Below are positions 1 through 6,681 of a stretch of 8,525 nt of DNA, in pieces (within the stretch, counting starts at the first letter, position 1; every line of letters starts with the position of its first letter). The stretch is from Nitrososphaerota archaeon (lineage in GTDB: Archaea; Thermoproteota; Bathyarchaeia; Bathyarchaeales; Bathycorpusculaceae). Where the stretch lies: the NCBI GenBank assembly GCA_031282985.1, contig JAITCR010000169.1, forward strand, positions 1 through 8,525. Direction: 5' to 3'. The translations under genes and the position numbers were made by a program. The notes under the pieces are model-generated. The model was not told the origin of the DNA. It saw nothing but the letters and a program-made list of their open reading frames with translations, and made no database searches.

Positions 1-492
1 CAAGAAAAACCCTATGCTTCTCAAAATCCCTTCAGATGCACAAACAGTCATTGGGCTGTGTATAAACGTGAAAATCTTCAAACGACCACTAACAACATAA
101 ACTAATGCCGAACACTACCAGTTTTGTGCTAATAAACGGGATGAAAAGGGTCATTCAGAGCACACGTTTGAGTTGTATCTTAAAAAGCATCACATCAAAC
201 ATATTCTTTGCAGAGTAAAGTATCCTCAGACTAATGGGAAACTAGAAAAGTTTCGTGGTCTTTACAATATTCATCGGTTTAGGTTTGTTGTTTGGCTGAT
301 TTTGTTGTTTGGTATAATGGCAGGTTTCATGGGGCTTTGAATTTGTGGGAGGCTGAGACTTCTGATATGGCGTTTGTTAAGCGTTTGTGGCTTGAGGTAT
401 GGTTGGGTATAGCGGTCAAACAGTTTGGGTGGTAAGAGTAACGAATCGCGATACATGTTTTTAGAGGGGTGAAATTATTTTCGTAAAAGACA
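1..492 (+). mobile_element. Decayed right end of an IS481-like insertion sequence
   Basis: This stretch holds the C-terminal part of a broken DDE transposase (89-435) followed by about 57 non-coding bases. Read on the minus strand from 492, the sequence begins TGTCTTTTACGAAAATAATT, and a 5'-TGT end is common for IS481/IS3-type terminal repeats, so 492 is my guess for the right boundary. The left end lies outside the window, so the inverted repeat cannot be confirmed by pairing. Bases 1-88 are open in frame 1 but show only weak resemblance to a transposase core, possibly because they are more decayed. Confidence 0.5.
89..435 (+). pseudogene. IS481-like transposase remnant, C-terminal catalytic core
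   Basis: The remnant is the end of an rve-type integrase/transposase that would have cut and joined DNA of its own element. Frame 2 reads QFCANKRDEKGHSEHTFELY, then ILCRVKYPQTNGKLEKF; the PQTNGKLEKF block carries the last catalytic glutamate of the DDE triad. Frame 1 then continues with WYNGRFHGALNLWEAE and ends with KQFGW and a TAA at 433-435. Two lesions are visible: an in-frame TAA at 98-100, where the family usually has the D of LTDxGTQF, and a one-base loss near 287. Restoring a single A there gives a smooth FRFDCLADFVVWYN junction. The N-terminal helix-turn-helix and the first catalytic Asp lie outside the window or are lost. Family assignment is by remembered motif likeness, not by a search. 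Confidence 0.8.
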
Positions 493-494
493 CA

Positions 495-530
495 AAGCCA
501 AAAATACCGCAAAGTATATGACTTTGGCTT
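495..530. repeat. 8-bp inverted repeat bracketing a TATA-like box
   Basis: AAGCCAAA at 495-502 and TTTGGCTT at 523-530 are perfect reverse complements separated by 20 bases, and the TATA-like sequence of the next gene lies between them. The position would suit an operator, possibly for autoregulation if the downstream protein binds DNA. An 8-bp repeat could also arise by chance. Confidence 0.35.
507..519 (+). promoter_or_regulatory. Candidate archaeal BRE/TATA promoter for the 545-1108 gene
   Basis: CCGCAAAGTATAT resembles an archaeal BRE (CGCAAA) joined to a TATA box. Its TATA part is centred about 29 bases before the ATG at 545, which would place transcription start at or just before the start codon, giving a leaderless or nearly leaderless mRNA. 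This fits the lack of a good Shine-Dalgarno sequence before 545. The call rests on the pattern only. Confidence 0.4.
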
Positions 531-544
531 AAGCGATACCTGAT

Positions 545-1108
545 ATGCAGCCAAGCGAGAAAAGGTTAGAACAGTTAAAGGAAGAGGAAAAAAGGACAAC
601 GCTCATTCTGAAAAAGGATGAACGTGATTTTGTTGACCGATTAATCAGAGAAGGTAAAGAATCTGGAATTAAACAGTTGATCTCCAAAATGCTTGATGTA
701 TATCGTAGCATGATGATTTACGACTGGCGTTTTCCAGGTGAATATTATTGTGGCATAAGCCGTGTTGCATTCGTAAACGTAGAGTTACTTAGTATTCTAA
801 TTCAAAATATACCAAAAGAAAAATTGTATGATACTGGTAAAAAAATAGGTGATGCTTTAAAAGTTTCGATGGAAGCAACAATTGGCGTTGACGCTTTTAA
901 ACAGAAAAATTGGGAGGCTATATTCACAAGATTATCCATACAGGGATTTGGTTATTTTTATTTAAAAGACAAATACCTGCTCCTTAAGACTCCCTTTCTT
1001 AACGATGTTTTACTTTGGGAAGGCATACTCGAGGGTCTATTTGACATAACATTGGAAACTAAAAATTTCGTTCCACCACTTGTTTTTGAGATAAAACCTA
1101 CTGTTTGA
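545..1108 (+). CDS. Conserved-looking archaeal protein of unknown function, possible RHH-like N-terminus
   Basis: I cannot assign this 187-residue protein to a named family. Residues 1-16 are highly charged and helical (KRLEQLKEEEKR). Residues 17-55 run RTTLILKKDERDFVDRLI and onward: a short beta strand followed by amphipathic helices, which resembles a ribbon-helix-helix DNA-binding fold, though this is inference. Residues 60-187 are a mixed alpha/beta domain with aromatic stretches (FPGEYY, GFGYFYLKDKYLLL) and a glycine-containing GKKIGDALK segment, somewhat like small ligand-binding or V4R-type domains; that likeness is weak. There is no signal peptide or membrane helix. ATG 545 is the only plausible start because an in-frame TAA lies at 530-532. 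No ribosome site is seen, and a TATA-like box about 29 bases upstream suggests leaderless expression. The gene is separate from the his operon, 270 bases away, and lies next to an insertion-sequence remnant. Confidence 0.75.
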   Translation: MQPSEKRLEQLKEEEKRTTLILKKDERDFVDRLIREGKESGIKQLISKMLDVYRSMMIYDWRFPGEYYCGISRVAFVNVELLSILIQNIPKEKLYDTGKKIGDALKVSMEATIGVDAFKQKNWEAIFTRLSIQGFGYFYLKDKYLLLKTPFLNDVLLWEGILEGLFDITLETKNFVPPLVFEIKPTV

Positions 1109-1120
1109 AATAGTAATGGT

Positions 1121-1132
1121 TCCTTGTTTTTT
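1121..1132 (+). terminator. Possible oligo-T terminator after the unknown gene
   Basis: TCCTTGTTTTTT lies 13 bases after the stop codon of the 545-1108 gene. Archaeal transcription commonly ends at T runs on the non-template strand without a hairpin. The run of six T is short, so this is only a candidate. Confidence 0.35.
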
Positions 1133-1149
1133 GAATAGTTAAATATTTT

Positions 1150-1166
1150 GGAAACAGGTTTATATG
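1150..1166 (+). promoter_or_regulatory. Candidate his operon promoter (BRE + TATA)
   Basis: GGAAACAGGTTTATATG combines an A-rich BRE-like stretch with TTTATATG. Transcription from it would start near 1188-1192 and give a leader of about 190 bases ahead of hisG, which agrees with hisG having a Shine-Dalgarno sequence. A nearer TATAAAA at 1356-1362 would start transcription inside hisG and fits less well. Confidence 0.3.
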
Positions 1167-1364
1167 TAAGAAATCTATGTGGTGTCTTCCAGTGATATAT
1201 GATGAGGGATTGTGTTCATACAAGGCGATTGCCTTCATTCAGTTTAACTGTACAAATTTCAGCATAAGCATTTTACCGTTTTGTTATTTAGAATTAGGCG
1301 CAAATCTCTTCAGACGTATTTTGTCACTAAACAAAAAGCCCTCTTTAGGGTACACTATAAAACT

Positions 1365-1370
1365 AGGTGA
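1365..1370 (+). promoter_or_regulatory. Ribosome binding site deciding the hisG start
   Basis: AGGTGA lies 8 bases before ATG 1379. A GTG at 1367 in the same frame would add four residues (MKKF), but it sits inside this ribosome site, so ATG 1379 is the better start. Confidence 0.7.
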
Positions 1371-1378
1371 AAAAATTT

Positions 1379-2371
1379 ATGGATAAAATAAAATTTGCAA
1401 TACCAAAAGGTTCTCTACAAAAAGCAACCTCTGAATTCTTTGCAAAATCAGGATACAAACTCGGTACAATGGAACGTACATATCGTCCAACATTTAACGA
1501 CCCTCAAATAGAAATTAAAGTCCTAAGACCTCAAGAAATTCCCATATTCGTAAGTGAAGGTTTACAAGACATAGGTATCACTGGTGAGGATTGGGTAAAA
1601 GAAAACCGTGCAGATGTCGAAATTTTACAGAATCTAGAATATGGAAAAATTCGTCTTGTCATAGCTGTTCCCAAAGATGTTGCCCAAAAAAACATGAACG
1701 AATACATGGAATACATTTGGAGCCAAGGTAAAAACTTCCGCATTAGTACTGAATATCTAAACATTGCCTCCGAGTACCTTAAAGCACAGCCAAACTACAA
1801 AAAGCGCTTCGGTAATCAAGATCCATTAATAGTTACTCCGTGGTGGAAAAAAGGTGATAATTCAAAAACAAAACTTTTCCTCTCATTTGGTGCAACTGAA
1901 GCTAAACCACCCGAAAACTCAGACTGCATCATGGATGTAACCGAAACTGGCACAACAATTGAAGCAAATAACCTCAAAATAATTGATACTGTTCTATACT
2001 CAGCGGCTACTTTAATTGCCAACAAGAAGGCCCTTGAAGACCCTGAAAAACGAGAAAAAATCTACGATATTGTTGCATTGCTTAAAGGTGTTGTTGATGG
2101 TCAGAAACGAATACACATATTTGTTAACGTAAAGAAAGAAAACTTGCATACTGTGCTAACAGAGCTGCCTGCACTGAAAAATCCTACAGTTTCACCGCTC
2201 GCAGATGACACTTGGGTTAGTGTGAACACGGTTATTGAAAAAGACAGTCTAATTGAGCTCTTGCCAAAAATTCGTAAAATCGCTCAAGGTCTAGTTGTAT
2301 ATGAGCCTCGACAGGTGTTAGCGCTAGATGAAATAGCGTGGAGAAAAGAGTGTCAATGCAACCCAAAATAG
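1379..2371 (+). CDS. hisG: ATP phosphoribosyltransferase HisG, long form
   Basis: HisG catalyses the first and committed step of histidine synthesis: it joins ATP and PRPP to give phosphoribosyl-ATP in the cytoplasm. The 330-residue protein opens with the typical KFAIPKGSL (residues 4-12). It carries DIGITGEDWV (64-73), an archaeal-type segment with DPLIVTPWWKKGD and LSFGATEAKPPE (148-179), and the PRPP-binding loop DVTETGTTIEANN (186-198). Residues from about 235 (GVVDGQKRIHIFVN) to 315 form the ACT-like C-terminal domain that marks the long form. Long HisG works as a homohexamer without HisZ and is normally inhibited by histidine through this domain; that is family knowledge. At 330 residues it is longer than the roughly 290 of many bacterial long forms, partly because of the 140-180 segment. 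Start ATG 1379 is set by AGGTGA 8 bases upstream. It is the first gene of the his operon and its end overlaps hisD. Confidence 0.97.
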   Translation: MDKIKFAIPKGSLQKATSEFFAKSGYKLGTMERTYRPTFNDPQIEIKVLRPQEIPIFVSEGLQDIGITGEDWVKENRADVEILQNLEYGKIRLVIAVPKDVAQKNMNEYMEYIWSQGKNFRISTEYLNIASEYLKAQPNYKKRFGNQDPLIVTPWWKKGDNSKTKLFLSFGATEAKPPENSDCIMDVTETGTTIEANNLKIIDTVLYSAATLIANKKALEDPEKREKIYDIVALLKGVVDGQKRIHIFVNVKKENLHTVLTELPALKNPTVSPLADDTWVSVNTVIEKDSLIELLPKIRKIAQGLVVYEPRQVLALDEIAWRKECQCNPK

Positions 2372-3648
2372 TTAAACAATGGACAACTCAAACGTTACCA
2401 TCAGACTGGTTTAAACCCCAACAGGCATATCAAAAAGACACGGTACATCTGGAGGAAACTGTTAAAGCCATAATTAGTCAAATACGTAAAAATGGTGATA
2501 AGGCACTTATAGAATTTGCAGAAAGATTCGACAAAACAAAACTAACTCTGCTAACTCTAAAAGTGTCAGCTGAGGAAATTAAGGAAGCCTACAGTAAAGT
2601 TACGCAGTTACAAATAGATGCTTTACAGTTTATGAAACAACGGGTCGAAACCTATCAGAAACAACAGTTACAAACAGAAAGCCACATGGACATTGATGGT
2701 ATAACAATAAAAACAGTTTTTTGTCCTCTGGAAAGTGTAGGTTGTTATGTTCCAGGGGGACAAGCTGCTTACCCAAGTACAGTTGTTATGACAGCCGTTC
2801 CAGCTAAAATTGCTGGCGTAAAACGCATAGTAGTGTGTTCACCTTCAGACGCAGAAGGCAAAGTGAATGCGTTAGTTCTTGTTGCTTCAGACATCTGTGG
2901 TGTAGATGAAGTTTACAAGGTAGGTGGAGCCCAAGCTATTGCCGCTTTAGCTTATGGTACACAAACAATAAAAGCTGTCCACAAAATCGTTGGACCTGGA
3001 AGTAAATATGTAACCACTGCAAAGATTTTGGTTTCTACAGATGTTGCTATTGATATGCCTGCTGGTCCAAGCGAAGTGCTGATTTTAGCTGATGAAACCG
3101 CAGACCCACGGTTGGTGGCATTTGACATGGTTTCACAGGCTGAACACGGAACTGACAGTGTTGCAGGATTAATTACGACTTCTGAACAGATAGCAGAGGC
3201 TGTTCAGAAATATTTGGCAGAAATTACCGTTTCAACTGAACGGAGTGAAAAAATTTCTGAGGCACTTAAAAAATATGGGTTCATAATTACATGTGATGAT
3301 ATTGAAGAAATGGTAAAGTTGTCTAATCAGTTTGCACCTGAACATTTGGAAATTATAACAAAAAATGCTAATAACCTCTCAGAAAAACTAATTGCAGGTT
3401 TAATTCTTCTTGGTCCTTACAGTCCAGTTCCACTTAGTGATTATGCAAGTGGAACTAATCACGTCTTGCCCACAGGAACATTCGCGCAATCATTTTCAGC
3501 GTTAGGCGTGTTTGACTTTTCACGCCGCGTCAGTATAGTGGAATGTTCCAAATCAGGTTTAGAGAAAACAAAAAACAACATAAAAATACTCGCCGAAGCA
3601 GAAAACCTTCCCAATCACTACAAAGCATTAGCCGCGAGGTTCCAATAA
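2356..3648 (+). CDS. hisD: Histidinol dehydrogenase HisD
   Basis: HisD performs the last two steps, NAD-dependent oxidation of L-histidinol to histidinal and then to L-histidine, as a zinc-dependent cytoplasmic homodimer. With the start chosen it has 430 residues, the usual family length. Visible signatures: YVPGGQAAYPSTV (131-143), KVGGAQAIAALAYGT (188-202), VGPGSKYV (212-219), DMPAGPSEVLI (233-243), SQAEHG (260-265), FAPEHLEI (326-333) and PLSDYASGTNHVLPTG (359-374). Zinc ligands by homology are Q261, H264, D362 and H421; the catalytic pair is E329-H330. All are present. The start is uncertain by two codons: GTG 2350 lies 6 bases after GGAG (2340-2343), the better spacing, while ATG 2356 lies 12 bases after it; I chose ATG by codon preference. 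Either start overlaps the end of hisG, suggesting coupled translation. Confidence 0.97.
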   Translation: MQPKIVKQWTTQTLPSDWFKPQQAYQKDTVHLEETVKAIISQIRKNGDKALIEFAERFDKTKLTLLTLKVSAEEIKEAYSKVTQLQIDALQFMKQRVETYQKQQLQTESHMDIDGITIKTVFCPLESVGCYVPGGQAAYPSTVVMTAVPAKIAGVKRIVVCSPSDAEGKVNALVLVASDICGVDEVYKVGGAQAIAALAYGTQTIKAVHKIVGPGSKYVTTAKILVSTDVAIDMPAGPSEVLILADETADPRLVAFDMVSQAEHGTDSVAGLITTSEQIAEAVQKYLAEITVSTERSEKISEALKKYGFIITCDDIEEMVKLSNQFAPEHLEIITKNANNLSEKLIAGLILLGPYSPVPLSDYASGTNHVLPTGTFAQSFSALGVFDFSRRVSIVECSKSGLEKTKNNIKILAEAENLPNHYKALAARFQ

Positions 3649-4766
3649 TGAATGAGCTATACAGCAAATGGTTAGAACAGAAAAAATTGAAACTACAAAC
3701 AATCGACTGCTACTCTGCAGGTGTTACACCTGAAAAATTAGCACAACAACTAAATGTAGATATTTCTAAAATTGTAAAATTAAACTTTAATGAGAACATT
3801 TTTATCAACCGTAGCCGTCAAACATTTTTGCTTAAACAGGTTGCAGATGAAATTGATTTACGTATGTATCCTGAAGATGAAGTGCAAAAACTAGTTGAGA
3901 AGCTAACGGAATACCTGAATATTCCTGAGGACTATATAGTTATTGGTAATGCAGGCGATGAATTGCTTGACCGCATTATACGTATTTTCGTCGAAAAAGA
4001 CGATATTGCTCTCTCGTTTGAGCCCTCTTTTGTAATTCCCCAATTATGCGTAAAGCGCCAAGAAGGTGAATACGTCAAAGTGCCTCTGAAGAACAATTTT
4101 CAGCTTGACGTACCTGCTATGCTGGCTCTTTTTTCAGAAAAAACACATTTGCTTTATCTATGTTCACCTAACAACCCAACCAGTAACCAAATGAACCCAG
4201 AAGACATAGAAATTTTGGCTAAAGCTTTCCCTGGTATTGTCATTTTAGATGAAGCATATAGTGAATTCGCCAATTACTCTTTTACGTCACGTATTCGTGA
4301 ATTTCCAAACATGATTATTCTGCGAACTTTTTCTAAAGCTTTCGGACTTGCCATGTTACGCCTTGGATACGCAGTTGCTAATCCTGAAATTGCAGAAATT
4401 TTAACAAAAAAAGCACCTCAGCCTTATCCAGTGAGTGGATTTACCATTCGGATGGGTATTAAAATGTTGGAAAACATAGATATTATGCAGACAGCAGTTG
4501 CAGCTTTGACGACAGAACGGGGAAAATTCATAAAGGCATTAAATCAAATAGAAGGTGTACAAGCGTTTGATTCACAGGCTGACTTTGTACTCATTAACAC
4601 AAAGTTACCTGCGGATTTAGTATACGAAAAGCTGCTCAAACATGGCGTTATGCTCAAAAAATGGGGCAAACTCCTGCAGTATGAGAACTGTTTTCGTGTA
4701 ACCGTTGGTTTGCCTGAAAGTAACGCTAAATTAATCGAGGCACTAAAACAACTAAATGAGGAATAA
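3648..4766 (+). CDS. hisC: Histidinol-phosphate aminotransferase HisC
   Basis: HisC is a PLP enzyme of fold type I, class I/II aminotransferase family, which transfers an amino group from glutamate to imidazole-acetol phosphate to give histidinol phosphate. The 372-residue protein shows NENIF (48-52), GNAGDELLDRI (100-110), NNPTSN (175-180) with the PLP-contacting Asn, DEAYSEF (201-207) with PLP-binding Asp and Tyr, and TFSKAFGLAMLRLGY (227-241) with Schiff-base lysine K230 and phosphate-binding R238. The carboxylate-binding arginine of FRVTVG (349-354) is R350. Two departures from the common pattern are NENIF for NENP and GLAMLRLGY for GLAGLRxGY; such forms seem typical of TACK archaeal HisC as I remember them. 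The start is well set: GAGGT at 3636-3640 lies 7 bases before ATG 3648, and the ATG overlaps the hisD stop (TAATG). The reading frame is open further upstream inside hisD, but that is not coding. Confidence 0.96.
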   Translation: MNELYSKWLEQKKLKLQTIDCYSAGVTPEKLAQQLNVDISKIVKLNFNENIFINRSRQTFLLKQVADEIDLRMYPEDEVQKLVEKLTEYLNIPEDYIVIGNAGDELLDRIIRIFVEKDDIALSFEPSFVIPQLCVKRQEGEYVKVPLKNNFQLDVPAMLALFSEKTHLLYLCSPNNPTSNQMNPEDIEILAKAFPGIVILDEAYSEFANYSFTSRIREFPNMIILRTFSKAFGLAMLRLGYAVANPEIAEILTKKAPQPYPVSGFTIRMGIKMLENIDIMQTAVAALTTERGKFIKALNQIEGVQAFDSQADFVLINTKLPADLVYEKLLKHGVMLKKWGKLLQYENCFRVTVGLPESNAKLIEALKQLNEE

Positions 4767-4768
4767 CA

Positions 4769-5344
4769 ATGCGAATTGAAGAAGTCTACCGTAAAACCAA
4801 AGAAACTGACATAAAAGTGAAAATAAATCTTGATGGTGAAGGCAAAGCAGTTATCAACTCTGGTGTCCCCTTTCTAAATCATATGTTAACAAGTTTTGCC
4901 ACACATAGCCTGATTGACATCGAAGCTAGTGCCAAGGGTGACCTAGTGCATCATTGTATAGAAGATCTAGCCATCGGATTAGGTGGAGCCCTAAACAAAG
5001 CTTTGGGTACTCGTGAAGGCATTGCACGTTTTGGCAACGCAACTGCCCCCATGGATTGCTCATTAGCTGTTGCTGCTGTTGACTTAGTTAAGCGTCCATA
5101 CTTCATGATTAATCTTAAATTTAAGGGCCGAAAAGTAGAAGAAATGCAGATAGAAGACATCAACCATTTTTATGAGTCTTTAACAAACTCGTTACAAGCT
5201 AATGTACACCTGTTCATAATGTATGGCAGTAATGATCATCATAAAGCAGAAGCTGCAACCAAAGCTTTCGCGCTGTCGTTGCGTCAAGCAGTTACAGTTG
5301 ATTCTCGCCGTAAAGGTATACCCAGCTCTAAAGGCGTAATCTAA
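4769..5344 (+). CDS. hisB: Imidazoleglycerol-phosphate dehydratase HisB
   Basis: HisB dehydrates imidazole-glycerol phosphate to imidazole-acetol phosphate and acts as a 24-mer with a di-manganese centre (family knowledge). The 191-residue protein is the single-domain form found in archaea, plants and most bacteria; there is no N-terminal HAD phosphatase domain of the E. coli type, so it does not supply the phosphatase step. The metal-binding histidine motifs are visible: FLNHML (35-40), HHCIEDLAIGLG (61-72, usual form HHxxED) and DHHKAEAATKAF (156-167). RKGIPSSKGVI closes the protein with the conserved basic C-terminus. GAGGA at 4758-4762 stands 6 bases before the ATG, and only 2 bases separate it from the hisC stop. 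Its stop overlaps the hisH start. Confidence 0.97.
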   Translation: MRIEEVYRKTKETDIKVKINLDGEGKAVINSGVPFLNHMLTSFATHSLIDIEASAKGDLVHHCIEDLAIGLGGALNKALGTREGIARFGNATAPMDCSLAVAAVDLVKRPYFMINLKFKGRKVEEMQIEDINHFYESLTNSLQANVHLFIMYGSNDHHKAEAATKAFALSLRQAVTVDSRRKGIPSSKGVI

Positions 5345-5949
5345 TGACAAAAGCTGTCATTTTTGACTATGGCGTAGGTAACCTGTTAAGTCTTAAATGT
5401 GCTTTAGAAAAAGCTGGGGTTAATGTTTCTATTGGAACTTCGTGGCAGGATTTATCAGAGGCTGATGCCATGATTCTTCCAGGTGTAGGTAGTTTCACGC
5501 CTGCAGTAAAAAAACTTGAATGCGTTAGAGAGGTCATACACGCTAAAGTTGCAGAGGGTGTACCTTTATTGGGTATTTGTCTTGGGTTGCAACTGTTTTT
5601 TGAAGAGAGCGCGGAAGGTTCTGGTGTTGGTTTGGGTTTTTTTAAAGGTAAAGTTATACGTTTACAGGGTGACTTGAAAATTCCACATGTCGGTTGGAAC
5701 ACAATTAGTTTTGCTAACTCCTGTGAACTCTTTGATGGAATAGCAGATAGTGCATATGTGTATTTTGTGCATTCATTTTATTCAGTGCCAACTGATGAAG
5801 GGGTTGTTTGTACTAAGACTACTTATGGTACAACTTTTGCGTCTGCTGTGGCTGACAAGAATGTATTTGGTCTTCAGTTTCACCCCGAAAAATCGGGTGA
5901 TATAGGTTTACAGATTTTACGTAACTTTGCTATAATGGTAACAAGGTAA
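5344..5949 (+). CDS. hisH: IGP synthase glutaminase subunit HisH
   Basis: HisH is the class I glutamine amidotransferase half of IGP synthase. It hydrolyses glutamine and passes ammonia to HisF through an internal channel. The 201-residue sequence has the family landmarks in order: DYGVGNLLSL (8-17), LPGVGSF (45-51, oxyanion strand), GICLGLQLFFE (77-87) with nucleophile C79, GFFKGKV (98-104), PHVGWN (114-119), YFVHSFY (140-146) and FGLQFHPEKSG (175-185) with catalytic H180 and E182. The triad is complete. The ATG shares a base with the hisB stop (TAATG) and no strong Shine-Dalgarno sequence precedes it, which suggests that ribosomes finishing hisB re-initiate here. HisA separates it from its partner gene hisF, the usual order in compact his operons. 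Confidence 0.97.
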   Translation: MTKAVIFDYGVGNLLSLKCALEKAGVNVSIGTSWQDLSEADAMILPGVGSFTPAVKKLECVREVIHAKVAEGVPLLGICLGLQLFFEESAEGSGVGLGFFKGKVIRLQGDLKIPHVGWNTISFANSCELFDGIADSAYVYFVHSFYSVPTDEGVVCTKTTYGTTFASAVADKNVFGLQFHPEKSGDIGLQILRNFAIMVTR

Positions 5950-5955
5950 TCAAGT

Positions 5956-6678
5956 ATGCAGTTGATTCCAGCAATAGATTTAATGAATAGTAAAATTGTA
6001 CGTTTAATTCAGGGAGAAGCTAAATCTGTCAAAATTTATGACAATTTTGGTGGGCCTGTAAAAGCTGCAAAACGTTGGTGTGATGAAGGTGCAGATAAGC
6101 TTCATATTATTGATCTTGATGCTGCATTTGGTCAAGGTAATAATCATTCAGCGATAGCAGAAATCACTAAAAACATTAATATACCCATTCAGGTCGGTGG
6201 AGGTATACATAGTTTTGATATTGCCGAAAAACTTTTTGGTATCGGTATCACACAAGTTCTGCTTGGTTCATTAGCATTTAAGGACTTCTCGACTATAACG
6301 CGATTACAAGATAAATTCGGTAAAGAATCCGTTGTTGTTGCACTTGATAACAGGAATGGTTGGATAATGATTGACGGTTGGCAAACGACAACTAACACGA
6401 CCCTTAAGAATGCACTTGACAAATTTACTAAACTGGGTGTGAAACATTTTCTAGTTACATCAATAACTCGTGACGGTTCGCTTAATGGTCCAGATCTTGA
6501 AACTCTCTCTGAGGCTGTTAAATGTTCCAACGCTAAAATTTTGGCGGCTGGTGGAATAGGTTGCATAGATGATCTTGTTAATCTTAAAAAAGTTGGTGTA
6601 GAAGGTGCAGTTATTGGTAAAGCTCTTTATGAAGGGCGCTTCACATTAAAAAATGCTATTAACAGTATGGAAGTTTAA
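5956..6678 (+). CDS. hisA: ProFAR isomerase HisA
   Basis: HisA is a (beta/alpha)8 barrel that isomerises the aminoaldose ProFAR to the aminoketose PRFAR by an Amadori rearrangement. The 240-residue protein shows both halves of the barrel: PAIDLMNSKIVRLIQGE (5-21) with the general base D8, LHIIDLDAAFG (49-59), VGGGIHS (80-86), LGSLAFKD (103-110), VVALDNRNG (127-135) with the general acid D131, VTSITRDGSLNGPD (167-180) and AAGGIGCIDDL (197-207). The glycine-rich VGGGI and AAGGIG loops bind the two phosphates. The histidine-specific acids make this HisA rather than HisF. There is no sign of the actinobacterial PriA dual type that I can read, but substrate range cannot be judged from sequence alone. 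AAGGT at 5943-5947, overlapping the hisH stop, lies 8 bases before the ATG. Confidence 0.96.
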   Translation: MQLIPAIDLMNSKIVRLIQGEAKSVKIYDNFGGPVKAAKRWCDEGADKLHIIDLDAAFGQGNNHSAIAEITKNINIPIQVGGGIHSFDIAEKLFGIGITQVLLGSLAFKDFSTITRLQDKFGKESVVVALDNRNGWIMIDGWQTTTNTTLKNALDKFTKLGVKHFLVTSITRDGSLNGPDLETLSEAVKCSNAKILAAGGIGCIDDLVNLKKVGVEGAVIGKALYEGRFTLKNAINSMEV

Positions 6679-6681
6679 CTT

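Larger units (their letters stand above)
1109..1378. other. Intergenic region upstream of the his operon, with short hairpins
   Basis: No supportable gene was found in these 270 bases. The region contains a possible TATA box at 1159-1166 and three small self-complementary elements: AAGGC-GATT-GCCTT at 1222-1235, the palindrome CAGTTTAACTG at 1240-1250, and CCCT-CTTT-AGGG at 1339-1350. There is no run of histidine codons of the kind found in bacterial his leader peptides. A 69-codon open frame covers 1177-1386 but overlaps the hisG start and ribosome site and has no ribosome site of its own, so I do not call it a gene. Confidence 0.5.

Noticed and set aside
1201..1263. Possible short leader peptide with regulatory histidine codons
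   Set aside because: The short frame from ATG 1201 has no run of histidine codons, so a bacterial-style his attenuator is not supported.
1339..1350. CCCT-CTTT-AGGG hairpin with A/T flank as a minus-strand terminator
   Set aside because: The stem is only 4 bp and no minus-strand gene ends there.
1356..1362. TATAAAA as the hisG promoter
   Set aside because: Archaeal transcription would start about 24-27 bases downstream of its centre, around 1383-1386, inside hisG, which conflicts with the clear ribosome site at 1365-1370.
1177..1386. 69-codon open frame upstream of hisG (MWCLPVIYDEG...)
   Set aside because: It overlaps the hisG ribosome site and start, has no ribosome site, shows no familiar motif, and lies in low-complexity intergenic sequence.
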